Of a stretch of DNA of 64,000 nucleotides, positions 26,831-38,976 are shown piece by piece. Below the pieces are notes generated by a model. It worked only from the letters and a program-made list of their open reading frames with translations, did no database searches and was not told the DNA's origin. Source of the stretch: Chromohalobacter nigrandesensis (GTDB lineage Bacteria; Pseudomonadota; Gammaproteobacteria; Pseudomonadales; Halomonadaceae); contig NZ_JAKGAM010000005.1 of assembly GCF_023061285.1 (NCBI RefSeq), positions 173,753-237,752 on the forward strand, in the 5' to 3' direction. How positions within the stretch are numbered: the stretch's first letter is position 1; each line of letters starts with the position of its first letter. A program made the translations under genes and the position numbers.

Positions 26831-27883
26831 ATGACCGATATCGCGAGGCTCCTGGGGGCTGAGGCGGAAACACTGCTGGAGCACCAATGCCAGACGTTTC
26901 GCCAGGAAGATTTATACCTGCCGGGGCCGGATTTCATCGATCGGGTGATGTCGGAAAACGACCGCAGCCCGCACGTGCTGCGCAACATGCAGGCGCTTTT
27001 CAATCATGGTCGCCTGGCGGGGACCGGCTACCTGAGTTTTCTGCCGGTCGATCAGGGGATCGAACACTCCGCCGGGGCGTCGTTCGCGCCCAATCCCCAG
27101 TACTTCGATCCCAAGAACATCGTCGAGTTGGCCATTGAAGGTGGCTGCAACGGCGTCGCCTCGACGCTGGGCGTGCTGTCCTCGGTGGCGCGCCGTTATG
27201 CGCACAAGATTCCCTTCATGCTCAAGCTCAACCACAACGAGGCGCTGACCTATCCGGCGATGTTTGATCAGACGCTGTTCGCGCAGGTCGAGCAGGCGCA
27301 CGACATGGGCTGCGTGGCGGTGGGAGCGACCATTTACTTCGGTTCGCCCGAGAGCCGTCGCCAAATTCAGGAAATCAGCGAGGCTTTCGAGCGTGCGCAT
27401 GAATTGGGCATGGTCACGGTGCTGTGGTCCTACTTGCGTAACCCGGCGTTCAAGCACGAAGGCACGGATTATCATGTCGCCTCGGACCTGACCGGCCAGG
27501 CGATCCACATGGCGGCGACACTGAAGGCGGACATCGTCAAACAGAAGCTGCCGGAGAACAACGGCGGCTATCGCGCCATCGGCTTCGGGCACACTCATGA
27601 CAAGGTCTACGACGAGCTGACCAGCGACAACCCCGTGGATCTGGCCCGCTATCAGGTGGCGAACTGCTTCATGGGGCGCGCCGGGCTGATCAATTCCGGC
27701 GGCGGCTCCAAAGGCCATTCCGATCTCGGCGAGGCGGTGCGCACGGCGGTGATCAACAAGCGTGCCGGCGGCATGGGGCTGATTTCCGGGCGCAAGGCGT
27801 TCCAGAAGCCCATGAACGAAGGCGTCGAACTGCTCAACGCCATTCAGGATGTCTACCTGTCCTCTGAAGTCACTATCGCCTGA
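26831..27883 (+). CDS. fbaB: Fructose-bisphosphate aldolase, class I (FbaB/DhnA family)
   Basis: The 350-residue protein is a Schiff-base aldolase unrelated in fold detail to the class II enzyme at 21975-23039. Family marks are [51 protein letters not shown] and the region [17 protein letters not shown] with the Schiff-base Lys. C-terminal [18 protein letters not shown] binds phosphate. Class I FbaB enzymes cleave fructose-1,6-bisphosphate and often serve gluconeogenesis. It is a single gene, bounded by divergent lrgA and a hairpin after its end. Confidence 0.93.
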   Translation: MTDIARLLGAEAETLLEHQCQTFRQEDLYLPGPDFIDRVMSENDRSPHVLRNMQALFNHGRLAGTGYLSFLPVDQGIEHSAGASFAPNPQYFDPKNIVELAIEGGCNGVASTLGVLSSVARRYAHKIPFMLKLNHNEALTYPAMFDQTLFAQVEQAHDMGCVAVGATIYFGSPESRRQIQEISEAFERAHELGMVTVLWSYLRNPAFKHEGTDYHVASDLTGQAIHMAATLKADIVKQKLPENNGGYRAIGFGHTHDKVYDELTSDNPVDLARYQVANCFMGRAGLINSGGGSKGHSDLGEAVRTAVINKRAGGMGLISGRKAFQKPMNEGVELLNAIQDVYLSSEVTIA

Positions 27884-27927
27884 TCCAAGACGCTCGCCTG
27901 ACCCAAGACGCCCCAGTGACAGTGAAT

Positions 27928-27952
27928 GACGACTCGGCCTTGCCGGGTCGTC
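27928..27952 (+). terminator. Hairpin after fbaB
   Basis: GACGACTCGGC pairs with GCCGGGTCGTC (one G-U in RNA) around a CTT loop, 45 bp after the fbaB stop. The following TTGCC is only weakly T-rich. Confidence 0.6.
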
Positions 27953-28070
27953 TTGCCGACTTGTCGTACATAGCCTAAGGTCGCGACCCATTGTCACGCT
28001 TATGACGCGTGAGCGTTACGCCGTTTATGATGTTTTCCCATTGGGGATGTCCATTCGGCGTGGAGGGCGC

Positions 28071-29246
28071 ATGTCACAACCTATCAAAGATGTCGCGATC
28101 GTCGGCGCGGGGCCGGTTGGCATGAGCCTGGCGATGGAGCTGGCGGCGCTGGATGTGTCGGTGACGTTGATCGATGCCGCGCCCTGCACGGCGTTGGCCT
28201 CGCCCGACGATGATGGGCGTGAGATTGCCCTGACGCATGCCTCGCGCAAGCAGTTGACGGCGGTGGGCATCGACATCCCCGCCGGTCAGATGGCGCCGAT
28301 TCGCGAGGCGCGTCTCTACAACGGAGCCAGTTCGCGAGGCATGACCCTGGCCAGTGCGCGAGGTGAGGGCGAGGACAGCATCGGTCAGCTCGTCGCCAAT
28401 CATGTCATCAGGCGCGCCGCATTCGAAGCGGTGCAGGGTAGCGGGCGTATCGAGCTCGTCACCGGGCGTCGGGTGAGCGCATTGGGCACCTGTTCTGGCG
28501 GGCGTAGTGTACTGCTCGACGACCAGTCGCAGATCACCGCGCGTCTGGTGGTGGCCGCCGATGGCCGTTTATCGGCGACACGGCGCCTGGCGGGGCTCTC
28601 CGCGCAGGTTCACGATACCGGCCAGCGTCTGCTGGTGCGCCGCATGGCGCATACGCGACCACATCGGGAAGTGACCTGGTCATGGTTCAACGGTGAGCGT
28701 GGTTTGGCCTTGCTGCCGTTGGCGGGGGATACCGCGTCGTTGGTGATGACGCTGCCGCCGCATCAGGCCGAGCGACTCAAGGCGCTGTCGGCGGAAGCAT
28801 TCGCGACGGAGGCGACGCGGCTCTACCGGAACAGCGTGGGTGAGATGCGCTGCTCTGGCGCATTGCACGATTACCCACTCGTGGTCAGCCGGGCCGACCA
28901 CCTGGTCGCTGATCGCGTGGCGCTGGTGGGCGATGCGGCGGTGGGCTTGCACCCGGTCACGGCGCATGGCTTCAACGTCGGTCTGGCCAGTGTGCGTCGG
29001 CTGGTCGAGGCGCTGACGCATCACGACCAGGCGGTGAGGGATGTCGGGGCACCGGCGCAACTGGCGATTTATGCGCGCCACCATCAGCGTGCGATCCTGC
29101 CGCTGTGGCATGCCTCGCGAGCCCTGGTGACGCTGTACGGCGATACGCGGCCACCGGCACGTCTGGTGCGCCACTTGGCACTGGGCGCGGCACGCCGCGC
29201 TGCGCCGCTGCAATGGCTGATGGAAAGCTATCTGGCGCGCCACTGA
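28071..29246 (+). CDS. UbiH/UbiF/Coq6-family FAD monooxygenase (ubiquinone-type ring hydroxylase)
   Basis: The ATG at 28071 follows GGAGG and gives 391 residues, the UbiF length; two in-frame ATGs upstream (28002, 28047) add residues with no similarity. The protein has an N-terminal FAD fold (VAIVGAGPVGMSLAMELAAL), the VVAADGRLSATRR DG-type motif, and GDAAVGLHPVTAHGFNVGLA. The family hydroxylates ubiquinone ring positions. The HPVTAHGFN variant instead of the usual HPIAGQGFN resembles the UbiM-like branch, which has unusual regioselectivity; that subassignment is tentative. It is a single gene between fbaB and the nrd operon. Confidence 0.85.
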   Translation: MSQPIKDVAIVGAGPVGMSLAMELAALDVSVTLIDAAPCTALASPDDDGREIALTHASRKQLTAVGIDIPAGQMAPIREARLYNGASSRGMTLASARGEGEDSIGQLVANHVIRRAAFEAVQGSGRIELVTGRRVSALGTCSGGRSVLLDDQSQITARLVVAADGRLSATRRLAGLSAQVHDTGQRLLVRRMAHTRPHREVTWSWFNGERGLALLPLAGDTASLVMTLPPHQAERLKALSAEAFATEATRLYRNSVGEMRCSGALHDYPLVVSRADHLVADRVALVGDAAVGLHPVTAHGFNVGLASVRRLVEALTHHDQAVRDVGAPAQLAIYARHHQRAILPLWHASRALVTLYGDTRPPARLVRHLALGAARRAAPLQWLMESYLARH

Positions 29247-29313
29247 GACGTTCTCGCCACGCTGCACATGGGCGTTGCCAACGCAAGATCGCTCTAGCGA
29301 ATTTGTCGTCCAT

Positions 29314-29361
29314 CGTCAATATCTATGCGGGCCTTCCAGTTTGTACTACCATATATGGTGT
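29314..29361 (+). promoter_or_regulatory. Pair of NrdR-box-like sites before nrdHIEF
   Basis: Two 16-bp boxes lie at 29314-29329 (core CAATATCTAT) and 29346-29361 (core CCATATATGG, flanked by TGT). Each resembles the NrdR consensus ACACWATATATWGTGT, and their cores start 32 bp apart, the three-turn spacing typical of NrdR operators. NrdR is the ATP/dATP-sensing repressor of ribonucleotide reductase genes. The sites lie about 100 to 140 bp before the nrdH start. Confidence 0.75.
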
Positions 29362-29456
29362 ATTGAGACGCGGTGCCTGAGAGGGCGGCGCGTCATTCCC
29401 GAACGATATTTGTACCTTCTATTTCTTCTTTGCGAAAACAAAGGCTTATCATTCTC

Positions 29457-29681
29457 ATGAGCATCAAGATTTACAGCAAGCCGGATTGCATGCAGTGCCA
29501 CGCCACCTATCGTGCCCTCGACAAGCAGGGGCTCGACTACACGGTGGTGGATGTCAGCGTGGACCCCGAAGCGGTACGGACCGTCGAGTCGCTGGGCTAT
29601 CGCCAGTTGCCGGTAGTCGTGGCGGCGGAGTCGCATCATTGGTCAGGTTTTCGTCCCGAGCTGATTCGCCAACTCGCGTGA
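29457..29681 (+). CDS. nrdH: NrdH glutaredoxin-like electron donor
   Basis: The ATG at 29457 starts MSIKIYSKPDCMQCHATYRA and gives 74 residues, the NrdH length; the longer frame is spurious. The redox pair is Cys11 and Cys14 in CMQC. The C-terminal WSGFRPELIRQL is the conserved NrdH WSGFRPD-type motif. NrdH is reduced by thioredoxin reductase and supplies electrons to NrdE. Its ribosome site is weak (AAGG 13 nt upstream). First gene of nrdHIEF. Confidence 0.95.
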   Translation: MSIKIYSKPDCMQCHATYRALDKQGLDYTVVDVSVDPEAVRTVESLGYRQLPVVVAAESHHWSGFRPELIRQLA

Positions 29682-29696
29682 GAGGAAGGGGGCAGC

Positions 29697-30101
29697 ATGC
29701 GCGATGTAGTGTACTTTTCCACGCAATCGGGCAATACGCGGCGCTTCGTCGAAAAGCTCGACGTGCCGGCGCAAGCCATCCCGCGTAGCCGCAACGATGC
29801 CCCGCTGCGCGTGGAACGCCCCTATATCCTGATCTTGCCGACATACGGCGATGGCGATCCACGCACGGCAGTACCGGGACCGGTGATCCGGTTCTTGAAC
29901 GACCCCCACAACCGGGCCCTGATCGAAGGTGTGGTGGCCGGCGGTAATACCAACTTCGGTGCCGCCTTCGGCCTGGCCGGTCGCGTGGTCGCGCATAAGT
30001 GCCAGGTGCCGTTGCTGCACCGCTTCGAATTGATGGGAATGCCCGAGGATGTCGCCAAGGTGAACAGTTGCCTGGCGGCGGAGATGACAGATGCTGGATG
30101 A
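29697..30101 (+). CDS. nrdI: NrdI flavodoxin-like activator of class Ib ribonucleotide reductase
   Basis: The 134-residue flavoprotein begins [18 protein letters not shown] with the FMN phosphate loop and continues [20 protein letters not shown] and [18 protein letters not shown], all NrdI-specific. It generates the oxidant that builds the dimanganese-tyrosyl cofactor on NrdF. It lies 15 bp after nrdH and its 3' end overlaps nrdE by 11 bp, indicating coupled translation. Confidence 0.95.
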   Translation: MRDVVYFSTQSGNTRRFVEKLDVPAQAIPRSRNDAPLRVERPYILILPTYGDGDPRTAVPGPVIRFLNDPHNRALIEGVVAGGNTNFGAAFGLAGRVVAHKCQVPLLHRFELMGMPEDVAKVNSCLAAEMTDAG

Positions 30102-32265
30102 CACTGTGGAAACTACCGAGAACACGTCCTCCGTCGAGCTTAGCCGCGCGACGCAGACGCTGGACTATCATGCCCTCAACGCGATGCTCAACCTCTACGA
30201 CAATGAGGGGCGCCTGCAACTGCAGGCAGACCGCGAGGCGTCGCGTCAGTACTTCCTGCAGCACGTCAATCAGAATACGGTTTTCTTCCATTCGCTGGCG
30301 GAAAAGCTCGAGTATCTGGTGGCGGAGGACTATTACGAGAAAGAGGTGCTCGACCAGTACGACTTCGCCTTCATCAAGTCGCTGTTCGAGCGCGCCTATG
30401 CCGTGAAGTTCCGCTTCCAGAGCTTCCTCGGCGCATTCAAGTACTACACCAGTTATACGCTCAAGACCTTCGACGGGCGCCGTTACCTCGAGCGTTTCGA
30501 GGACCGGGTGTGCATGGTGGCGCTGACCTTGGCGCAGGGTGACGAGACGGTGGCGCGGCAGTTGATGGATGAAATCATCCACGGACGCTTCCAGCCGGCC
30601 ACGCCGACGTTTCTCAATTGCGGCAAGAAGCAGCGCGGCGAGCTGGTCTCGTGCTTCCTATTGCGCATCGAGGACAACATGGAGTCCATCGGGCGCTCCA
30701 TCAATTCGGCGCTGCAGCTTTCCAAGCGTGGCGGCGGTGTCGCGTTTCTGCTCAGTAACATCCGCGAGGCCGGGGCGCCGATCAAGCATATCGAGAATCA
30801 GTCCTCGGGCATCATCCCGATCATGAAGATGCTCGAAGACGCTTTTTCCTACGCCAACCAGTTGGGCGCGCGCCAGGGCGCCGGCGCGGTGTATCTCAAC
30901 GCGCACCACCCGGATATCCTGCGTTTTCTCGACACCAAGCGCGAGAACGCCGACGAGAAGATTCGCATCAAGACGCTGTCGCTGGGTGTGGTGATTCCCG
31001 ACATCACCTTCGAGCTGGCCAGGCGTAACGAGCCGATGTACTTGTTCTCGCCCTATGACGTGGAGAAGGTCTACGGCAAGCCGTTCGGCGACATCAGCGT
31101 CACCGAGAAGTACGCCGAGATGGTCGACGACGCGCGTATTCGCAAGACCAAGATCAACGCGCGGGAGCTGTTCCAGACGCTGGCGGAGGTCCAGTTCGAG
31201 TCGGGCTATCCGTATGTGATGTTCGAGGACACGGTGAATCGCGCCAACCCGATCGCCGGCCGCATCAACATGAGCAATCTGTGCTCGGAGATCCTGCAGG
31301 TCAACACGCCGTCCGATTACGATGCGGATCTGGGCTATGAGCGTATCGGCGAGGACATCTCCTGCAATCTTGGCTCGTTGAACATCGCCAGGACCATGGA
31401 TTCCTCGGATTTCGGGGCCACGGTCGAGACCGCGATTCGCGGGCTGACGGCGGTCTCCGAGATGAGCGATATCCGCTCGGTGCCGTCGATTGCCGAGGCC
31501 AACAAGCATTCGCATGCCATCGGCCTGGGGCAGATGAACCTGCATGGTTACCTGGCGCGTGAGCATATTTATTACGGCAGCGAAGAAGGCCTGGATTTCA
31601 CCAATCTGTACTTCTACACTGTGACCTATCATGCGCTGCGGGCTTCCAACCAGTTGGCGATCGAACGGGGCGTGGCCTTCGCCGGCTTCGCGGACTCGGA
31701 CTACGCTAGCGGCGTGTATTTCGACAAGTACACCGAGCAGGCGTGGGGCCCGCGTACCGCGCGTGTCCGCGAGCTTTTCGACAAGGCCGGGATTCATATT
31801 CCGAGTCAGAACGACTGGCGCGAGCTCAAGGCTTCAGTCATGGCGCACGGGCTTTTCAACCGCAATCTTCAGGCGGTGCCGCCGACCGGTTCGATTTCCT
31901 ATATCAACCATTCGACGTCGAGCATTCACCCGGTAGTGTCGAAGATCGAGATTCGCAAGGAAGGCAAGCTGGGACGCGTCTATTACCCGGCGCCGTATCT
32001 CAACGACGACAACCAGGAATACTACCAGGACGCCTACGAGATCGGCCCCGAGAAGATCATCGATACCTATGCCGAGGCCACCCGTCACGTCGATCAGGGC
32101 CTGTCGCTGACGCTGTTCTTCCGCGATACCGCGACCACGCGCGACATCAACCGGGCGCAGATCTACGCCTGGCGTCAGGGTATCAAGACGCTTTATTACG
32201 TGCGTCTGCGTCAGGCTGCGCTGGAAGGGACCGAGGTTGAAGGCTGCGTGTCCTGCACCTTGTAA
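30091..32265 (+). CDS. nrdE: Class Ib ribonucleotide reductase, large subunit
   Basis: The 724-residue subunit reduces ribonucleoside diphosphates. The active-site cysteines are in [16 protein letters not shown] and in [12 protein letters not shown], with the glycyl neighbourhood [11 protein letters not shown], and the C-terminal CVSC (EGCVSCTL) accepts electrons from NrdH. It lacks the N-terminal ATP-cone of class Ia NrdA, as expected for class Ib. Its ATG overlaps nrdI, with GGAG 7 nt upstream. Confidence 0.97.
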   Translation: MLDDTVETTENTSSVELSRATQTLDYHALNAMLNLYDNEGRLQLQADREASRQYFLQHVNQNTVFFHSLAEKLEYLVAEDYYEKEVLDQYDFAFIKSLFERAYAVKFRFQSFLGAFKYYTSYTLKTFDGRRYLERFEDRVCMVALTLAQGDETVARQLMDEIIHGRFQPATPTFLNCGKKQRGELVSCFLLRIEDNMESIGRSINSALQLSKRGGGVAFLLSNIREAGAPIKHIENQSSGIIPIMKMLEDAFSYANQLGARQGAGAVYLNAHHPDILRFLDTKRENADEKIRIKTLSLGVVIPDITFELARRNEPMYLFSPYDVEKVYGKPFGDISVTEKYAEMVDDARIRKTKINARELFQTLAEVQFESGYPYVMFEDTVNRANPIAGRINMSNLCSEILQVNTPSDYDADLGYERIGEDISCNLGSLNIARTMDSSDFGATVETAIRGLTAVSEMSDIRSVPSIAEANKHSHAIGLGQMNLHGYLAREHIYYGSEEGLDFTNLYFYTVTYHALRASNQLAIERGVAFAGFADSDYASGVYFDKYTEQAWGPRTARVRELFDKAGIHIPSQNDWRELKASVMAHGLFNRNLQAVPPTGSISYINHSTSSIHPVVSKIEIRKEGKLGRVYYPAPYLNDDNQEYYQDAYEIGPEKIIDTYAEATRHVDQGLSLTLFFRDTATTRDINRAQIYAWRQGIKTLYYVRLRQAALEGTEVEGCVSCTL

Positions 32266-33342
<1,077 letters not shown>

Positions 33343-33398
33343 AGCAGCGTCAGTATCGTGTGGTCAACGTCTGCCGTGGCACTGATCGATCAGTAACT

Positions 33399-33437
33399 CC
33401 CGGGTACCCGACATCGGTTCGTGTCGCGGTATCCGGG
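33399..33437 (+). terminator. Imperfect hairpin after nrdF
   Basis: CCCGGGTACCCGACA pairs imperfectly with TGTCGCGGTATCCGGG around a TCGGTTCG loop, about 57 bp after the nrdF stop. No T tail, so assignment as terminator is tentative. Confidence 0.35.
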
Positions 33438-33554
33438 GATGCATACGTCCTCGCCTTCCCCTCCCGTAAATCTTGTCAAAGTCGCTCCCGGCGACCACGC
33501 TGGATAGCGTTCCGGAATGCGGCACGCTGCCGCTGACAGGCAAAGGAGAGCGAC

Positions 33555-34010
33555 ATGGAAAACGTCACGATACCGGGTACCGAGCTTGCGCCGTCACGTG
33601 TGGGGCTTGGCACCTGGGCGATCGGCGGTTGGAAATGGGGTGGCACCGACGATGCCAATGCCATTCGGACCATTCACGCGGCGTTGGATCGCGGCATCAC
33701 CTTGATCGACACCGCGCCGGCCTATGGCTTCGGGCAGTACCTTGCGGCGGTCGAGGCGTTGGCACAACTCGCCCGCGAGCGTCACGACAAGCCGGTATTG
33801 GCCCTGGCGGTGCGCTGGGTGCTCGATTCTCATCCCAACGCCATCGCCCTGTGGGGCGCACGGCGGCCGGATCAGGTGACGCCGCTGGATGCGCTTGCCG
33901 ACTGGTCGCTGACCGCCAGTGACCTGCGCGACATCAACGCCATCATTGAAGCGCACGTCACCGACCCCGTCGGCCCCGAGTTCATGGCGCCTCCCGCACG
34001 GGAGGCGTGA
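33555..34010 (+). pseudogene. Aldo/keto reductase with large internal in-frame deletion
   Basis: The 151-codon frame has a proper ribosome site (GGAG 6 nt before the ATG) and starts like an aldo/keto reductase, SRVGLGTWAIGGWKWGGTDD and TLIDTAPAYGFG, which holds the catalytic Asp and Tyr. It then jumps directly into the family C-terminus, QYLAAVEALAQLAR, VLALAVRWVLDSHP and IALWGARRPDQV. The middle of the barrel, including the catalytic Lys and His strands, is missing; full-length relatives have around 320-330 residues. The junction is at about 33735. The reading frame is kept, so a short protein could be made, but it cannot be a complete barrel. Best treated as a deletion pseudogene, or an assembly collapse. 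Confidence 0.82.
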
Positions 34011-34022
34011 GCCATGGCATGC

Positions 34023-34055
34023 AAAACGCCCGGCAAGCGTGGCTTGTCGGGCGTT
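34023..34055 (-). terminator. Terminator of the second transketolase gene
   Basis: AACGCCCGGCAAGC (34025-34038) pairs with GCTTGTCGGGCGTT (34042-34055) around GTG; on the minus strand the stem runs into TTTT. A second hairpin, GGCCTGGC/GCCAGGCC at 34079-34101, lies immediately after the stop codon region of the same gene. Together they close the minus-strand transketolase transcript. Confidence 0.75.
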
Positions 34056-34108
34056 GACGTTATGCGACGAGCATTAAAGGCCTGGCGAATGGCGCCAGGC
34101 CGGGCGCG

Positions 34109-36100
34109 TCATGCCAGCAGCGCCTTGGCCTGGTCGACGACGTTGTCGACGGTGAAGCCGAAGTGCTTGAACAGATCGCCGGCGGGGGCGGATTCGCCGA
34201 AGGTGCTCATGCCGACGACAGCGCCGTCGAGGCCCACGTACTTGAACCAGAAGTCGCGGTGGCCGGCCTCGATGGCCAGGCGTGCGGTGACGCCACGCGG
34301 CAGGACCGATTCGCGGTAGTCGGCGTCCTGGGCGTCGAAGGTGTCGGTGGAGGGCATGGACACCACGCGCACGCGTTTGCCTGCGTTTGTCAGCTCATTG
34401 GCGGCGTCCACCGCCAGGCCGACCTCTGAGCCGGTAGCGATAAGGATCAAATCCGGCGTACCTTCGCAATCCTTGAGGACGTAGCCACCACGCTCGATAT
34501 TGGCCAGTTGTTGCTTGTCGCGGGCCTGATGAGGCAAGCCTTGGCGCGAGAAAATCAGCGCGGTGGGGCCCGACTGACGCTTGAGCGCCGCATCCCAGGA
34601 GACGGCGGTTTCCACGGCGTCGCAGGGGCGCCAGGTGGAGAGGTTGGGCGTCGAACGCAGCGTGGTGAGCTGCTCGATGGGCTGGTGGGTGGGGCCGTCT
34701 TCGCCCAGACCGATGGAGTCGTGGGTGAAGACGTGGATGACCTGCTGTCCCATCAGCGCTGCCATGCGTACGGCGTTGCGCATGTATTCCATGAAGATCA
34801 GGAAGGTAGCGCCGTAAGTCACGAAGCCGCCGTGCAGGGCGATACCGTTCATGATTGCGGCCATGCCGAACTCACGAACCCCGTAGTGCAGGTAGTTGCC
34901 GCTGGCCTCGGACTGCGTGATGGCCTTGGCACCTTTCCAGAAGGTCAGGTTGGACGGTGCCAGATCGGCGCTGCCGCCCAGCAATTCGGGCAGTTGCGGA
35001 CCGAGCTCGTTGAGGCACGCCAGCGATGCCTTGCGCGAGGCGAGGCTTTCGCCTTTTTCCTGAGCGTCTTCGATGAGCTTTTCGCTGGTCAGCGTCGCCG
35101 GCAATTCACCCTTGAGGCGGCGCTCGAGCTCGCGGGCTTCCTCGGGATAGGCCGCCTGATAGCGCGCGAAACGTTCGTTCCAGTTGGCTTCGGCCTCGGC
35201 GCCGCGCTGGGTGGCATCCCAGGCTTGATAGATGTCTTCCGGTACGTGGAACGGCGGATGCGACCAGCCGAGCTGTTCGCGGGCGGCGGCGACTTCGTCT
35301 TCGCCGAGTGCTGCGCCGTGGGCTTCTTCCTTGCCCTGCTTGTTGGGCGCACCGAAGCCGATGATCGTCTTGCAGATGATCATGCTGGGCTTGTCGTCGT
35401 TGGTGCGGGCCAGCTCGATGGCGGCCTTGACCGCCTCGGGGTCGTGGCCGTCGACGTTGGGCACCACGTGCCAGCCGTAGGCCTCGAAACGCTTGGCGGT
35501 GTCGTCGGTGAACCAGCCTTCGACTTCACCGTCGATGGAGATGCCGTTGGCATCGTAGAAGGCGATCAACTTGCCCAATCCCTGAGTGCCCGCCAGCGAG
35601 GAGACTTCGTGCGAGATGCCTTCCATCAGGCAACCATCGCCGACGAAGACGTAGGTGTAGTGATCGACGATCGCATGGCCGGGGCGATTGAATTGCGCGG
35701 CAAGGGTGCGCTCGGCGAGGGCCATGCCCACGGCGTTGGCCAGACCCTGACCCAGTGGCCCGGTGGTGGTCTCGACGCCCGGGGCGTAGCCGAGTTCGGG
35801 ATGCCCGGCAGTTGTGGAGTGCAACTGGCGGAAGTTCTGCAGGTCTTCCAGCGAGATGCCGTGGCCGGTCAGGTGCAAGAGTGAGTAGAGCAGCATCGAG
35901 CCGTGACCGTTGGAGAGCACGAAACGGTCGCGGTTGGCCCAGTGGGGATTGGCCGGGTTGTGCGCAAGATAGTCATTCCATAGTACCTGCGCGATGTCGG
36001 CCATGCCCATGGGAGCGCCAGGGTGGCCGGATTTGGCTTTCTGGACGGCATCCATGGACAGGGCACGAATGGCATTGGCCATTTCGAAACGGGATGGCAT
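34109..36100 (-). CDS. tkt: Transketolase (housekeeping copy, next to metK)
   Basis: The 663-residue enzyme has the same motifs as the operon copy: [58 protein letters not shown] and [20 protein letters not shown]. It transfers two-carbon units in the pentose phosphate pathway with thiamine diphosphate. It diverges from metK, the arrangement common in gammaproteobacteria, so this is likely the ancestral copy. It is a single-gene transcript ended by strong hairpins. Confidence 0.96.
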   Translation of the reverse strand: MPSRFEMANAIRALSMDAVQKAKSGHPGAPMGMADIAQVLWNDYLAHNPANPHWANRDRFVLSNGHGSMLLYSLLHLTGHGISLEDLQNFRQLHSTTAGHPELGYAPGVETTTGPLGQGLANAVGMALAERTLAAQFNRPGHAIVDHYTYVFVGDGCLMEGISHEVSSLAGTQGLGKLIAFYDANGISIDGEVEGWFTDDTAKRFEAYGWHVVPNVDGHDPEAVKAAIELARTNDDKPSMIICKTIIGFGAPNKQGKEEAHGAALGEDEVAAAREQLGWSHPPFHVPEDIYQAWDATQRGAEAEANWNERFARYQAAYPEEARELERRLKGELPATLTSEKLIEDAQEKGESLASRKASLACLNELGPQLPELLGGSADLAPSNLTFWKGAKAITQSEASGNYLHYGVREFGMAAIMNGIALHGGFVTYGATFLIFMEYMRNAVRMAALMGQQVIHVFTHDSIGLGEDGPTHQPIEQLTTLRSTPNLSTWRPCDAVETAVSWDAALKRQSGPTALIFSRQGLPHQARDKQQLANIERGGYVLKDCEGTPDLILIATGSEVGLAVDAANELTNAGKRVRVVSMPSTDTFDAQDADYRESVLPRGVTARLAIEAGHRDFWFKYVGLDGAVVGMSTFGESAPAGDLFKHFGFTVDNVVDQAKALLA

Positions 36101-36163
36101 TGGCTAGCTCCTCGCCTTGCGGGCATCGGGTAAAGCGGTGCGTTATTGTCGCCGAGAAGTCAC

Positions 36164-36180
36164 GTGGCATCAAATGCCAC
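36164..36180. promoter_or_regulatory. Perfect 17-bp palindrome in the tkt-metK divergent region
   Basis: GTGGCAT (36164-36170) and ATGCCAC (36174-36180) flank CAA. It lies 64 bp upstream of tkt and 190 bp upstream of metK. It could be an operator for either gene. The remaining 270-bp spacer shows no gene and I could not assign promoters with confidence. Confidence 0.4.
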
Positions 36181-36370
36181 CGATGGCCAATCGCTAGGCA
36201 GTTAGTCGTCCAGCGTGTAAACTTTGCACCCCCGAGCCGGCCTCGTCTCGCGCCGGACCTGTCATGCGTCGTGCCGACATCGCCATTGGCTGACGACGTG
36301 ATTTCATCTCCTTAACGATGGCGGTCGTGTTCCGGCTCGCCAGCATGTAATAGAGAGAGTCGAGGACGCC

Positions 36371-37591
<1,221 letters not shown>

Positions 37592-37618
37592 TAATTCTGT
37601 AAGCGATTGCAGGATACG

Positions 37619-37643
37619 AAACCCCCGGCCTTCCGGGGGTTTT
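37619..37643 (+). terminator. Intrinsic terminator of metK
   Basis: AAACCCCCGG pairs with CCGGGGGTTT around CCTT and runs into TTT, 28 bp after the metK stop. Confidence 0.9.
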
Positions 37644-37807
37644 GTGTTGGAGCCCGTTCAGCCGACGCAGTGTGGCTATGGACGCAGATTGCTACTTTAG
37701 TCGTAAGATGGGGTGTCGCCATGGTATCCCCTCGCTGCGGCTCGTAAGCTAGGGGGCCGACAATTCAATAACCACGGGATCGTGGATAATCAAGGGGTGG
37801 ATGCGCT

Positions 37808-38950
37808 ATGGCGACTCGTACTTTGATGCTGGCGGCTGCGTTGGGCCTTTCCGGTGCCCTGCTGGCTGGTTGCGGTGACGACGGAAGTGACTCCGATACC
37901 GAGGAAGCGACGCAAAACGGCGAGACGAGCTCGCAGGCCTCCGAAGAGCAGGCATCGGACAATGCCAGTGACACCAATGGCGAAGGTGACAAGTAGACCG
38001 CGAGTGTCGAGCCGGTCAACTTGATCTTCGGCACCGGGGGCACGGGCGGTACCTACTATCCCATCGGCGGAGCCCTGAAGGGCGTCTTCGAGGCCAGCGA
38101 TCTCGTCGATGGCGTTCAGGTCGTTTCCACCGGCGCGTCCGTGCAGAACATCAACAACATCACCGATGGTCTCAATCAGATCGCCATCGTGATGAGCGAT
38201 GTCGCCTATGATGCCGTCAACGGCGAAAACCAGTTCGATGGTGATCCCGCCGACATTCAGGCGCTCGCCGGGCTTTATCCCAACGTGGTGCAGGTCGTGG
38301 CCACCGAAGATAGTGGCATCGAGAGCATTGCCGATCTCGAAGGCAAGCGTGTCGGCGTGGGTAAGGTCGGTTCCGGCGTCGAGCAGAGTGCCGCCAAGGT
38401 GATCGAGTCCGCCGGCTTGAGCTATGACGACCTGGCACAGGTCAGCCATACCGGATATGCCGATAGCGTGACCGGCATGAGCAACGGCAACATTGATGCC
38501 GCTTTCTTTACCTCCGGGGTACCCAACTCGAGCATCACTGGGTTGATGCAAAGCACCGACATCACCTTCGTACCGGTGAGCGGTGACGTGGCGGACAAGC
38601 TGCTGGAAGCCTATCCGTATTACGAGACGTATACACTGCCGGCGGGCGCGCCCGAGCGTTATGATCTCGGCGAAGAAGTCGACACCGTGGCGATTCGCAA
38701 CATGCTGATCGTTAGCGGCGATATGCGCGATGATGTCGCCGAAGAGCTGACTCGGCGCTTCTATGATTATCTCAACTCCGAGAACGTCTCGGTCGGCGCT
38801 CTCAAGCAGTTCGACCCTGACAGCATGAACCAGAACCTGGTGGCGCCGGTGCATCCGGGGGCTCAGGAATTCTACGACTCGTTGTCCTCAGAGAACGGTG
38901 ATGCCGACAACGCCTCGAGCGAGGATAGCGCCGACGACGCGCAATCCTGA
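37808..38950 (+). pseudogene. TAXI-family TRAP solute receptor interrupted by an in-frame amber codon
   Basis: The frame starts with a lipoprotein signal (MATRTLMLAAALGLSGALL, lipobox LAGC with Cys22) and a long acidic Ser/Glu/Asp linker, then meets TAG at 37994-37996. The same frame continues directly as a complete TAXI receptor: NLIFGTGGTGGTYYPIGGAL, GASVQNINNITDGLNQIAIV, LYPNVVQVVATEDSGIESIA, VGKVGSGVEQSA, to a stop at 38950. Without the TAG it would be one protein of about 380 residues. The TAG lies in the linker, not in the folded domain. A TTG or similar restart after the TAG would give a receptor without its export signal. Possible explanations are a nonsense mutation, amber readthrough or a sequencing error. 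Downstream DUF1850 and permease genes are intact. Confidence 0.85.
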
Positions 38951-38976
38951 TGCCAGGCCTGGCGGTGTGATGCACT

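Noticed and set aside
34508..35884. Plus-strand open frame of 458 codons
   Set aside because: It is the mirror of the transketolase gene with no recognisable domain.
36200..36370. SAM riboswitch in the metK leader
   Set aside because: No paired elements or conserved core of known SAM riboswitch classes are visible.
37994..37996. TAG as a pyrrolysine or other recoded codon
   Set aside because: There is no pylT/pylS-type machinery in the window, and the position is in a disordered linker, where special residues are not expected; mutation or error is simpler.
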